Positions 1 through 11,127 of a stretch of 64,000 nucleotides of DNA are shown piece by piece. Both the position numbers and the translations under genes were made by a program. The notes under the pieces are model-generated. The model saw only the letters and a program-made list of their open reading frames with translations. It was not told the origin of the DNA and did no database searches. Each line of letters opens with the position of its first letter. Position 1 is the first letter of the stretch. The stretch is from Apostichopus japonicus (taxonomy: Eukaryota; Echinodermata; Holothuroidea; Aspidochirotida; Stichopodidae), in contig NC_092580.1 in the NCBI RefSeq assembly GCF_037975245.1, positions 5,614,501 to 5,678,500 on the forward strand. The letters run 5' to 3'.

Positions 1-2340
1 ACTTGATCAGAATGTGTGTTAAATTTTTTGGAATGTTTTTTATTGCAATGCTTGGAATTCTAGTACTTTTTGTATCCCTGTGAAATTCTTGTTAATATTG
101 TTAAGTGCTTTTTGAGTGCTTAAAATCGTTTTCTGTCAAAGTAATTGTTGAGTTGCCTAGAAATGATTTCAAGAAGTGATAAGCTGTCTTTTCAACTGGG
201 TTTTAATAACTGTCAAGTAGTGTGTGATTTTCTTTGAAAACTGTTTAAGAAATGCCTTCAAAATATATGTTTCAAAGTTTGCTTGTATTTATTATGATTA
301 TTTGCACTATACTTATTCTTGATTGTCAGTAATTTTGAGCAGTTTTCCGAGTTTTGGTGAGTATTTTATTTGGAGTATTTTCAGTGCTTTATATTATGCT
401 TTGTTAGTGTAGCAGTTCTTTTCCTTTTTTAGTACTTTTGATATTTTTAGCTGTTGTCAGTGCTTATCAGCAATTTTTAGCTCTTTTTCAGCAATTTTTA
501 TATGTTCTTCGGTACTTTGCAGTACTTTTTATTCATTAATTTTGAGCAGTTTTCCGGGTTTTGGTGAGTATTTTATTTGGAGTATTTTCAGTGCTTTATA
601 TTATGCTTTGTTAGTAATTTGTAGCGATTCTTTTGCTTTTTTAGTACTTTCGATATTTTTAGCTCTTTCCAGCAAATTTTAGCTCTTTTCAGCAATTTTT
701 ATATGTTCTTCAGTACTTTGCAGCACTTTTATGCATTAATTTTGAGCAGTTTAATTTATCCAGGTTTTGGTGAGTATTTTATTTGGAGTATTTTCAGTGC
801 TTTATATTATGCTTTGTTAGTAATTTGTAGCAGTTCTTTTGCTTTTTTAGTACTTTTGATATTTTTAGCTCTTTTTTAGTGCTTTTCAGCAATTTTTAGC
901 TCTTTTCAGTAATTTTTATGTTCTTCAGTATTTTGCAGCACTTTTTATGCATTAATTTTGAGGAGATCTGGGTTTTGGTGAGTATTTTATTTGGAGTATT
1001 TTCAGTGCTTTATATTATGCTTTGTTAGTAATTTGTAGCGATTCTTTTGCTTTTTTAGTACTTTCGATATTTTTAGCTCTTTCCAGCAATTTTTAGCTCT
1101 TTTCAGCAATTTTATATGTTCTTCAGTACTTTGCAGCACTTTTTATGCATTAATTTTGAGCAGTTTAATTTATCCAGGTTTTGGTGAGTATTTTATTTGG
1201 AGTATTTTCAGTGCTTTATATTATGCTTTGTTAGTAATTTGTAGCAGTTCTTTTGCTTTTTTAGTACTTTTGATATTTTTAGCTCTTTTTTAGTGCTTTT
1301 CAGCAATTTTTAGCTCTTTTCAGTATTTTTTATGTTCTTCAGTATTTTGCAGCACTTTTTATGCATTAATTTTGAGGAGATCTGGGTTTTGGTGAGTATT
1401 TTATTTGGAGTATTTTCAGTGCTTTATATTATGCTTTGTTAGTAATTTGTAGCGATTCTTTTGCTTTTCAGCAATTTTTAGCTCTTTTCAGTATTTTTTA
1501 TGTTCTTCAGTATTTTGCAGCACTTTTTATGCATTAATTTTGAGGAGATCTGGGTTTTGGTGAGTATTTTATTTGGAGTATTTTCAGTGCTTTATATTAT
1601 GCTTTGTTAGTAATTTGTAGCGATTCTTTTGCTTTTTTAGTACTTTCGATATTTTTAGCTCTTTCCAGCAATTTTTAGCTCTTTTCAGCAATTTTATATG
1701 TTCTTCAGTACTTTGCAGCACTTTTTATGCATTAATTTTGAGCAGTTTTCCAGGTTTTGGTGAGTATTCTATTTGGAGTATTTTCAGTGCAGTACATTAT
1801 GCTTTGTTAGTCATTTGTAGCGGTTCTTTTGCTTTTTTAGTACTTTTGATATTTTTAGCTCCTTTCAGCAATTTTTAGCTCTTTTTTGGCAATTTCTATA
1901 TGTTCTTCAGTACTTTGCAGCACTTTTTATGCATTTAACAGTACTTTTTTATGCTTCTTATGTACTTTGCAGTACTTGTGGTGCTTTTCTTCAGTACCTT
2001 ACAGTATTTGTTATGCGTTTTGGGTAAGTTTTAGTCCTTTATGCTTGTCCAAGTTCTTTGCAGTACTTTTTATGCTTTTTTCAGTATTTGACAGTATTTT
2101 TATGCATTGTTCAGTACTTTCTATGCTTTTTTACAGTACCTCCTAGTCCTTTTATTATGCTCATGTCTTTTGTAATTTATAATTTGTAGTCCTGTTAATT
2201 TTGTGCTTCAATATTGTGGTTGCTTTTCCAGTATATATGTGTGGCTTGAATATGGTATTGTTTTGCAAATATGTTGTATTGTCAGTACTTTGCTTAATTT
2301 ACTACTTTGAGATACTAGTTTTCAAGGATTTTTTTATATT
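1..2340. repeat. ~207-bp AT-rich satellite array
   Basis: The landmark gttttggtgagtatt recurs at about 351, 558, 764, 972, 1178, 1386, 1554 and 1754, with spacings of 207, 206, 208, 206, 208, 168 and 200. Each unit continues with a ggagtattttcagtgcttta block and short t-rich stretches. Units differ just before the landmark: 'cagtttaatttatcc' at 764 and 1178, 'gaggagatctgg' at 972, 1386 and 1554. The array therefore partly repeats as ~414-bp dimers. The first 350 and last 550 bases are degenerate relatives with the same 'cagtacttt' and 'tatgc' words. Open frames inside it are T-rich artefacts. Confidence 0.9.
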
Positions 2341-2432
2341 GTGTCAACAACAGTCTCTTCATGGAATCCTCTGATTTTACTAGGCTGTCCTTCAACGTCT
2401 AAGCAGAAAGATGGATTAATAATCAATCACAC

Positions 2433-2956
2433 CAAGGGCGGTGGAACCGGGGGTGGGGGGGGGGCACGTGCCCTCACTTTTCCTCAGGTTAAAAATGTGC
2501 CCTTTTTCTACATAAAACTTGTACTCTTGATCACCTTATTAGGTCAGCGATATTTCAGTAAGAGATCTAATCCTAATTTAGAACAGTCTTTTAATGAATT
2601 TCTGTGGGTCAAACTCAAAGCTATTTCCAATGAAAAAAATTAGTGAAGCTCTTAACAAGAAATAAACTCTAATTCGGCAGATTCCTACTTTAGCAACTAG
2701 CATGGTTTCACCTCATTTTGTCTCTTTGTTCCTTGTTTCCCAACTTGCACATTGCAGTGCTAGTACAGTATGCATTTCTTCCTTGAGGGGGGGGGGGGGG
2801 CGTTGATGGAGTGATGTGTATACGCAAATAAGATAATACAATAAGAGTTATAATGGGTACTAAATATCAAGCTGCATCAGTCCAATCAAATTTCTGCAAA
2901 GTGCCCTTTGACGTCGGTGCCCCCCCCCCAGATTAAAAGTGCTTCCGCCGCCCTTG
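2433..2956. mobile_element. hAT-like MITE with perfect 8-bp TSD
   Basis: The element starts caagggcggtggaacc and ends gcttccgccgcccttg, an imperfect terminal inverted repeat of about 16 bp. It is flanked on both sides by the same 8 bases, aatcacac (2425-2432 and 2957-2964). An 8-bp duplication with short GC-rich termini is typical of hAT-superfamily elements. The interior has G-runs near 2453 and 2787 and a C-run near 2925, and no convincing coding frame. It inserted into a short tandem repeat ('agatggattaataatcaatcac'). Confidence 0.8.
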
Positions 2957-3050
2957 AATCACACAAAGATGGATTAATAATCAATCACGCAAAGATGGAT
3001 TAGTATTCCATCACAAAAAGATGCATTAATAATCATCATTGCTTACAGAT
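2957..3050. repeat. Short ~26-bp tandem repeat
   Basis: Variants of 'aaagatggattaataatcaatcac' follow one another three times here. A further copy lies at 2405-2432, on the other side of the MITE at 2433-2956, so the MITE landed inside this small array. Nothing else is recognisable between 3050 and 3568. Confidence 0.7.
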
Positions 3051-3568
3051 TTCTCTAAATTGTTACACTACCCACAGGGGAAATGAATTCCACCCCACCA
3101 AGATGGGGAATATTTTCACTTTCATTAAATGACGTGTTAACTTTTTCCCCATAAGGTCTGTTCTTACCACCGTCTCTTATGCTATTGTCGTGTTACAGGA
3201 GCAGACGTCACTTACTCTCTTCGTTGGGATCTGGGTAGGAGTTGAAATTTTAAGCCCCAATGAATGAGCTGAAGCTTGCAGATTAAACACCAAATGTTTC
3301 ATGACCCACAGCAGTGGGGGTAATTTCACTCAGCATTCTATTAAACACGAAATGAAGTGTATACACTATAAGCAATGAAACTTGAAATTTTCAACAGGTT
3401 ACATGATGTTGCATGTAAGTCGCAATGTAACCTTGCATCTAATGATATTAAACACCAACGATGTTAGGACAGCCCTTCAACAAAGCAATGAAACTTACAT
3501 TAAACCAATGAAACTATACTCAAATTGACAGTTGAATGATCCATTATTTAATAGTTTTGTCATCTCAC

Positions 3569-3653
3569 CTTCATTCTGTCATGGATTGCTTCATTAGGCA
3601 TCTTAATTCCTTGCATACCTTGAAGGTAGCCATCTTTATCAATCATATCTTTC
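3569..3653 (-). CDS. Candidate isolated 85-bp exon, unknown protein
   Basis: On the minus strand a pyrimidine-rich acceptor (tttttctcgacag) is followed by 85 bases with one open frame and then a good donor (AAG|gtgaga). The frame uses one leading base from a preceding exon and encodes 28 residues beginning KDMIDKDGYL and ending EAIHDRMK. The composition and splice sites look like a real internal coding exon. I do not recognise the family; the IDKDGYL stretch resembles part of an EF-hand loop but lacks the full pattern. No partner exons were identified. The PLCXD gene lies upstream on the same strand but is complete without it. Confidence 0.4.
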
Positions 3654-3998
3654 CTGTCGAGAAAAACAGAAACAAATGAAACTTACCTAATAAACTCCCT
3701 TGTTATGGGATCTTAGCATCTATTACGATTAAAACATAAGACAAGATGGCAATCCATGGCATCTTATCCCTACTATGATGGAATGGATCTACAATGAACT
3801 TTGACCTTGACCCTTAACAACTGCATAAGTTCTAATTTAAACTTTGTCCCATTGTAGTCTACATATTTTGCGGTTTAATGCCTTTTTCCAACATACTGAC
3901 AAGCAGAAAATGGCTATAGTTTCTGGGTATTTGACCTTTCACCTATGACATTTATACCAATCACCCAAGATCAAGTTTACAGTACATGGTCAGGCACC

Positions 3999-6003
3999 TA
4001 CCAGGGGCGTATCCAGGATTTTCTAACCCGGGGGGGCGCGAATTACTATCTAAGCGAAGCGCCAGCATCGGTTGGCGCGCAGCGTACAAGAAAATTTCTG
4101 GTTTTGATACCCCCAGATCACCGGAAATGGCACTTTTCGGGCTTGAAAATGACCAACCAGATGTACACTTTTTGCCTGAGAACCAAGTATTTCTCAATAG
4201 CTTTTTTTTTCCATCCATAACCTTTTTGAAGATTGTCACCAGTCACACATCATGTTCGACCTCATCACATGTCCTGTGGATCATTGCTTTTGTAGGTGAT
4301 TCTACGTCGCGGCCCACAATACCCGACAGCCCCACTTTTGAAGGTTTTAAGCCCATTATTTGTTCAGAATTTGAAAATTCACATTTCTCGTGAATAAACT
4401 CACTTCAAAACATACCCATAATGTTGCAAAAAAATTCATCTATGGACAACCATATAGAAAAACCTCCTTGAACCCCTAACAGACCGCCCAAAATTGCACG
4501 AGTAGAGGGAAATATGATGAAGAATGTTGGTCAGGAAATTTTCGAAAATTCAGACACAGTTCATTTATTGGTGTACAAATATTAAAACCTCTTATAACGG
4601 CTATTATAAAACTTGGTTGAAGGAAATGAAACAAATACCAGATATTTCCGAAACCGAACACTACACACATAAGCGTAGGAGGCGGGGTGCTGCAACCCCC
4701 CCCCCAATATTTGTTTTCTGAAAATTTGGGCCATATGCTGAGAATTTTTCGGGCACCTATACTGAAAGAAAAATAAATTGCAAGACATAGCTACATCTAA
4801 AGGAAATTAATTAAAAATCATCTCCTTGGTAATTAAAATAAAGTTCTAAGTTTGGCCAACTAATTAGCCATTACTAATGTAAAAGAGAGTTTTGACATAA
4901 TTGGACCTCCATGCTTTTTCTCCATCTACATAAGATATTTCGTTGTTTAGATGGGCATCTTGCGGTTTACTGCGCAACTTTCACGGACCGTACGGTACAC
5001 GATGGCATGCGATGTAATAACCGATGCTTGCTTATATGATATTGACATTAACATGTTGAACGCGCACGGAGCGCGCGAAAAATATTGGTTATATCTTTCG
5101 GGCAAGTCGTTGCAGCTCCCCAAATTAAATTTGGCTCCCTCGCCTTTGACTACACACACAGACAGTTTTGAAGCTGTTCATCCTGGAATGCCATTTTCAT
5201 GCTTATTGATATGGTTTGATATCTGCTGTTTGCTTAACAAATTCGAACAGGCGCGAAGCGAGGAATTTGCCAAGGGAGGGGCGAAATCTGTAGGCAAACT
5301 ATCTAAGCGTAGCGCCACCATGAGTTGGCGCGAAGCGTACAAGAAAATTTTGACCAAAAATGCCTCCCAGATCGCTGGAAATGACACTTCCCATGCCTTG
5401 TTAGTTGTATCTAAGCATTTTCTATTTTGAAGTTACTAGCGATATCATAAAAAAATTTGCTCGGGGGGGGGGTGGTCGCCCCCTTCCCGAAATGCGTCAT
5501 GTTCCCCGACGACTCGGTCAAGTTCGAGACCAGCCACAGTTGGTTTCATAGCACAATTATTTTGTTTAAGGCGTCCATACACACACACACACGCGCGTTA
5601 TGATAGATCATATATAGTATATATATATACAGTAGATACATTAGTGAGAGAGGAAAATGGAAACATCAAAAATGGAGTTGTCGGTGTAAGTCTGTAAGGG
5701 GTAGGGTGAGGTGCACGCCCCTTCCGAAATCCTCGATCCGTCACTGGCTACCCTGTGTGTGTAATAGGGATCAGCACTATAATGATGTCACTGTTCCTCG
5801 TTCTCTTCCCGGTGTCTTGGCGTTTTTCTTTTACTCCCTCCTTTTCTCCCTTTTCTCTCTTTCTTCTTTTTCTTTTCCCTTCCTTCCTCTCCTCCTCCTC
5901 TTTTTTCCCCTCTTTTTTCCCTTTTTTCTTCTCTTTTTTTTCTCTCCACTTTTTCTTACCCGGGGGGCGCGCGCCCCCAACGACCCCCCCTGGATACACG
6001 CCT
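3999..6003. mobile_element. Nested insertion cluster with hAT-like ends
   Basis: The inserted block opens with caggggcgtatccaggattt and closes with ctggatacacgcctg, imperfect inverted copies of each other and typical of hAT-type MITE termini. The flank ends gcacctac on the left and begins cctaccca on the right, so only about 5 bases repeat cleanly. Inside lie several older pieces: a segment rich in 'aagcg(a/t)agcgcc' at 4050-4130 and 5300-5385, the 'gggcacctactgaaag' repeat reversed at 4675-4775, and a ~180-bp block (4960-5150) shared with 27385-27560. A 5790-5955 stretch is nearly pure C/T. Open frames here are repeat artefacts. Confidence 0.6.
5570..5640. repeat. AC and TA microsatellites
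   Basis: An (ac)n run ending in cgcgcg is followed by a run of ta dinucleotides. Confidence 0.85.
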
Positions 6004-6649
6004 GCCTACCCACCAAGTTTGAACCTGATTGGACTTAGTCTAGGAGAAGTTCATGACAAACTCTTTTGCACAATTTAGACCAAATTTAACTTTAACTCAA
6101 TTGACCCGTTAACTACAAGCCTAAACAGCTAAATCTGTCTTGTTTTAAACTTTGTCTCTTCATTCTCTACATTTAACGTGGTTTAATGCCTCTGTCCAAC
6201 AAGCTGGCATGCAGAAAATGGATAAAAATCAATTTTTAGATTTCTTGACCTTCGACGTCATCAATCACGCAGGCATGAGTTAACATGGTCAGGCACCCAC
6301 CAACCAAGCTTGAACTTGATAGGACATCAGGTCTAGGAGGAGTTTGCAGCATACTTAATTTTGCTGACTCACTCACACACACACGCAATCACCATCGCAT
6401 AGATTCCTTGAACCTTCGGCAAGGAATCAAAAAGGGGGCACAATTTTGTTGTGCCTCTGCACACCACATGCCTGGTTTACACCCAAATCTAAGTCCATCA
6501 CTTTTGTGTATTCCTGTCATCACAAAGAACCAACTTACACGATGACCATCAAAACCAGAATGCAAAAATGCATTGTGGTTTTGATGATGTAACATGAGCA
6601 GTTTTCTTCATGAATCTGATGTAGTGTATAGTGAGGGTGTACATGTTTA

Positions 6650-7793
6650 CAAGGGTTTCATAATTTTACCTCTGACCTCCACCAAAAACAAGAGGCTTCT
6701 TTAACTCAATGTGGTACTTCTACACACTAAATAAGAGGTCGGCCCAAGCTACCAGTATTGAGATATCGTGATAACAAGATTTTCACAATTTGACCCTTGG
6801 TGACCCCAAATGACCTTTGACCTCTACCAAAAACAATAGGCCTCTTGTAATCAATGTGGTACTTCTATACATAAATATGAAATTGGTCTAACCTTCCCTT
6901 CTTGAGATATCGTGCTTACAAGGTTTTCACTGTTTGACCCCTGGTGACCCCAAATGACCTTTGACCTCCACAGAAAACAATAGGCTTCTTGTACTCAATG
7001 TGGTGCATCTACACACCAAACATGAAGTTGGTTCCAACATTCCCTTCTTGAGATACCGTGTTTACATGGTTTTCACAATTTGACCCCTGGTGACCCCAAA
7101 TGACCTTTGACCTCCACAGAAAACAATAGGCTTCTTGTACTCAATGTGGTACAGTACATCTACACACCAAACATGAAGTTGGTCCAACATTCCCTACTTG
7201 AGATATCGTGTTTACAAGGTTTTCACAATTTGACCCCTGGAGACCCTAAATGACCTTTGACCTTCAAGAACACAATAGGCTTCTTGTGCTCAATGTGGTA
7301 TATTTACACACTACATATGAGGTTTGCTCAAGCTTCCTTTTTGAGATATCGTGTTTACAAGGTTTTGACAATTTGACCCCTAGTGACCCTAAATGACCTT
7401 TGACCTCCACAGAAAACATTAGGCTTCCTGTACTCAATATGGTACATCTACACACTAAACATGGAGCTGGTCCACCATCCCTTCTTGAGATACCGTGTTA
7501 ACACGTTTTTCACAATTTGATCTGTTAACCCCAAATGACCTTTGACCTCCACAGAAAACAATAGGCTTCTTGTACTCGGCGTGGTTCATCTACACACTAA
7601 ACATGAAGTTGGTGTAACATTCCCTTCTTGAGATATCATGTTTACAAGGTTTTCACAATTTGACCCCTGGTGACCCAAAATGACCTTTGACCTCCACGAA
7701 AAACAATAGGCTACCTGTACTTAATGTGGTACATCTACACACCAAACATGAAGTTGGTCTAACATTCCCTTCTTGAGATATCGTGTTTACAAG
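6650..7793. repeat. ~145-bp satellite with a DR1 motif per unit
   Basis: The 13-mer tgacctttgacct recurs at 6811, 6955, 7101, 7251, 7394, 7536 and 7681, with spacings of 142-150 bp. Partial units sit at both ends. Each unit also carries 'cttgagatatcgtg' and 'tttcacaatttgacccctggtgacccc'. The reverse complement of the 13-mer is AGGTCAAAGGTCA, a direct repeat of the nuclear-receptor half-site with one base spacing (DR1). Diverged relatives in the opposite orientation lie in the receptor gene introns at 30700-31250 and 58820-59045. Confidence 0.9.
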
Positions 7794-7920
7794 CTGGGCG
7801 TCACAAACGCACGCACACGCACATACGCCATCATGAATGCATAGGTTACGATATTCATCGAAACCAATGAAAATAATAATATAAGTTAAACCATTGAAAA
7901 CACGTTGCAAATTATTTTCT

Positions 7921-8845
7921 TTCAGTAGGTGCCCTAAAAATTCTCAGCATATTTTCACAAAAATATTTGGTTGGGGGGGGGGGCTGCAGTTTTCCCCTTT
8001 GTAACATTAACATAGCTTTTGTAGTTAGAAGTCTATGAAGCCTTCAAAGCAAATAACTTATACTCAGTTGCTTACTTGCTTAACCAGAGTGATTAATAAG
8101 TGAAGTGAAGGCCAGTGCGTACAAATGTATCAAAAAAAGTTCGGAACAAAAGTGAAGTCGCAAAAGATAGGGTGTCTGACCGACACTGACAGTATCGTTG
8201 ACGAGTAGCGCGGGGGGGGGGGGGGTACAAGGCAGCAGAAGACTGAGACACCAGTTGGAGAACACTTTAACCTTCCCAACCATACCATTAAGGACATGTC
8301 CCTACAGGGGATTGAATCCTTAGCTAGCCGTCCCGTCCCTAGTACGAATCAGCAGAGGGAGACTGGATACAACGCCTTCGCACCATTCAACCTCATGGGC
8401 TCAACATTCAGGAAGGACATGACTAACTTTTCTTGTTCCCCCCCTCCTTCTCCCCTTGTCCCCCCTATCACTCCTCTTCTCATAGCTCTCTTCCATCCTA
8501 TTTTCTCCACACCCTTCTGTCTTTGTCCTTCTCCAGTTTATTCCCTGCTCCCTTCCCTTAATCCTCATTTTGTCCCTCCACTGTTTATCTCCTACCTCTC
8601 CTCTTCCACTGTTTATCTCCTACCTCTCCTCTTCCCCTGTTGGTTTCTTTCTTTCTTCTCTCCATCCCTTGTCTACTAATCCCCTTTTTATCCATCTCTT
8701 TGTGTTCACCATGCTCAGTAACCTGTCTGTATTTTGTCCGTGTTTTGTCACTTATGTTACTGTTACTTGTCATTTAGCCTTTGAAGAAGATCCTGCTAGG
8801 ATCGAAACTTCAGGCCAACTTACCTTTACACAATAAATTAATTGG
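7921..8845. repeat. Mixed repeat fragments and C/T-rich DNA 3' of PLCXD
   Basis: 7921-7995 is a copy of the 'aggtgcc...attctcagcatatttt' repeat followed by a G-run, seen again at 4675-4775 and 26520-26840. A second G-run lies near 8211. 8430-8690 is C/T-rich low-complexity DNA whose open frames are not credible genes. 8781-8810 holds a hairpin followed by GAAAC (listed as a finding). Confidence 0.6.
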
Positions 8846-9684
8846 TTATAAAGACTCGTTAAGTGCCAAGATGTTACTGACAAAGTCACCCTTTTCCACA
8901 AAGTCGGCAATCACGATGTTTATTCCAGAAGCTCCAGCCGATTTACCCTTCAAAAAGGACAAGACTCCTTCAGTAGCCTGAACAGCCAGAGTGGTTTCAA
9001 GTGAATGTAAAGCATTCTTAGCGATGGTAGTTGGAGTTGGTGTTAAGATACCTTGACATATCCAAAACCTCTCCGTCGGTCGGCCACGTTTATACTTGTC
9101 TTCCAAGTGTTCCTGCATGATTTCTACACTGGTCGTGTTTGGCCAGACCGATGGTATCATGTAACCAGGCCAAAGAGAACTTACAGTGTGTGCTATACGA
9201 TGATGGTAGAATACTAAAACTTGCCATTCTCTGGCCCATAACTGCTTCAAAGTTACATTTTTGATCCCTGCAGATGGAGGACACAGGCGTGTTTCAAACT
9301 TTTCAAAAATCATCTTTATCAGGCTAGAATGGTCCTCGTCATCCATCTTGTAAAAGTGATTGAAATCGAGCAAAACTATTTCTTTGGGATGTGTCTGTAA
9401 CCATAGCATGATTTCCTCCAACCCGCTCTTCACCTTACCGCCGAAGAGACCGTGAACGAAGAATAAGTCCGCCCTGCCATCCCATGTCGAGACCCGGAGG
9501 TCAAAGTATCTGATCCCAAGCTCGAGTTGATCCACGAATGACAGATTTTGGGTGACGGACCATTTCCTAACAATCTTTCTTGTAATTGGCCCAAAGATGG
9601 TAGCTAGCTTAGCAACCAATTCTGGAGATCCAGGATCAATAGGGGAGACTGCCAAAAGTTGACTGGTGAATGAGTCATGTGATC
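8846..9684 (-). CDS. PI-PLC X-domain protein (PLCXD-type), exon 2
   Basis: This exon encodes residues 34-312 of a PLCXD-type phosphatidylinositol phospholipase C-like protein. Family members are single X-domain enzymes without the PH, EF-hand, Y or C2 parts of classical PLC, and are predicted to cleave inositol phospholipids in the cytosol or at membranes. The first catalytic histidine lies just after the splice junction in GSHDSFT (H36). YFDLRVS (about 93-99) carries the conserved acidic and basic residues. The second catalytic histidine is in FVHGLFGG (H111). LLDFNHFY follows near 138. The acceptor is tttcaacag|GATC and the frame ends in a stop at 8846. Both active-site histidines are present, so the enzyme looks intact. 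The paralogue (1, 2 or 3) cannot be assigned by eye. Confidence 0.93.
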
Positions 9685-10821
9685 CTGTTGAAAGTTAAAT
9701 AATAAATAGGTCAATGTAAACGTTTTATCAATACAGGGATCACTGCTATAGTACATGATCATAGGGACACAAAAGGCAGAGCAAGGGATGTCTAATTCAG
9801 TTGATCATGGAAGCAGTATCTTTATCAATATTTACCAAATTAGTCTGCATTTTTTCTGTATTGTCTATGTCTGATCACTAATTAATATTCGCACTTTGTC
9901 AGATGACTGTAGCCAGATTGCAGAGAAGCAAAACAGGACGATGGAAGTTATGCCTTCCTACACAAAGTGCTGGATGTTTCTAGAGAATTTAAAACAACAG
10001 CTTTTAATTGGTTTTCAAGTAGCAATTTCAACAGGGTGGTACAGTAACTGAGCCATGACATGTTCACACAGCTAACACCATGGTTGGGATCTAATAGACC
10101 CTGCCTAATTCTCAAGAACTCAACCATTTCATAGGAAACTTAATTTTTGTGTCCCACAGATTTTAATGTAAAGGCTTTGTTATTTTTTTCACTTGCCAAC
10201 CTTTGAAGCTTTTGCTTTATTTATTCCTCCTTGGGTGATTTGTACTAGATTCATTGCTTCTAGTTCAATCCAACATGCAGTCTTCAGTTCAAACACAAAA
10301 TGTTATTTCAAATTATCCTATTATTTTTCATAAGCTCCGATGTCTATGACAGTAAATTTGTTGTAATTAGTTGATAAAAGGTTTACCATACACTAAAGCT
10401 TAAATTTATCTTCGCAAGACATCTGCCATGAGTCTTAAACTTATAATGTAGCAGCCTAAAAGGAGTTTTTAGTTTGTTCATCCTCAGAAAAGTATAAACT
10501 ACCACTGCACTGTGCAACAGAGGTTGACAGATGTTCAATCCATAAAATTCAGTGAACATTTGAGAGAGTAGCCAAAATAACGATCTTTGACAGGAACTTA
10601 TGCTAAATGCACATTTAATTGGACGCTCTCAGATATGCAAGGAATCAAATGTAACAACATCTCTGGTAGAAAACTTTCAATGTTGATTTTGGATTTCGTT
10701 ATTTCGGGAATGTAATAAATTCTTACATTTCCTTCACCCCCTAATTATAATGGTGATGCACTTTAATTACTGGGGCAAAGCAGAGGACCATACAACCATG
10801 GCTGCCTCATTGCCAACTTAC
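9685..10821 (-). other. PLCXD intron
   Basis: Phase-1 GT-AG intron of 1137 bp between the two coding exons. I see no further exon or recognisable repeat in it. Confidence 0.85.
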
Positions 10822-10921
10822 CTGGAATTGCAATGTTTGTTAAAGGCTCGTCATGCAACCTTGAGGGTAGTAGTTCCATCCAATTGGGATGATTAGTGTC
10901 CACAGATTTATTTAGAGCCAT
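10822..10921 (-). CDS. PI-PLC X-domain protein (PLCXD-type), exon 1
   Basis: This 100-bp first coding exon was missed as an open frame because it is short. It starts with ATG at 10921 and encodes 33 residues (MALNKSVDTN...NWMELLPSRL...IAIP) plus one base, ending in CCAG|gtaagt. It joins exon 2 in phase 1 to create the IPGSHDSF active-site segment. NWM followed by L/P-rich residues and IPGSHDS is the usual N-terminus of PLCXD proteins, which supports this start. The joined protein is 312 residues, the normal family length. The remains of a CR1-like LINE in the opposite orientation begin about 200 bp upstream, so the promoter is either very short or has been invaded. Confidence 0.9.
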
Positions 10922-11127
10922 TTTGTTTCTATACTTTCAACTAGATGATTGCGATTCTATGACAGACTGAAAGTCTCATAACAGACCAGTTATCAGAGCT
11001 CCTCTCTGTTGAGATGATACCTGAAACCATCTGTTGGCAGAACAAAAGATGTACCTGATGCAATTTAAATGACCACTTACTTAGAGTTGAAGTACTTAAA
11101 GCAATTGATTATAGCTTTTAAACAACA

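Larger units (their letters stand above)
3790..6360. repeat. ~304-bp tandem repeat, two copies, first one interrupted
   Basis: The block 'gtttaatgcc ... gcagaaaatgg ... acatggtcaggcacc' occurs at 3872-3995 and again at 6181-6296. The sequence after 6003 ('cccaccaagtttgaacctga') matches the continuation after 6296 ('ccaaccaagcttgaacttga'). Removing 3999-6003 restores one continuous repeat and leaves a period of about 304 bp. Confidence 0.75.

Noticed and set aside
1886-2146. 86-residue open frame rich in F, S, C and L
   Set aside because: It lies in T-rich satellite DNA; composition explains it.
5706-6078. Overlapping frames on both strands
   Set aside because: They come from a C/T-rich low-complexity tract inside an insertion.
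8296-8679. 127-residue plus-strand frame
   Set aside because: Mostly P/S/L from a C/T-rich stretch with no recognisable domain.
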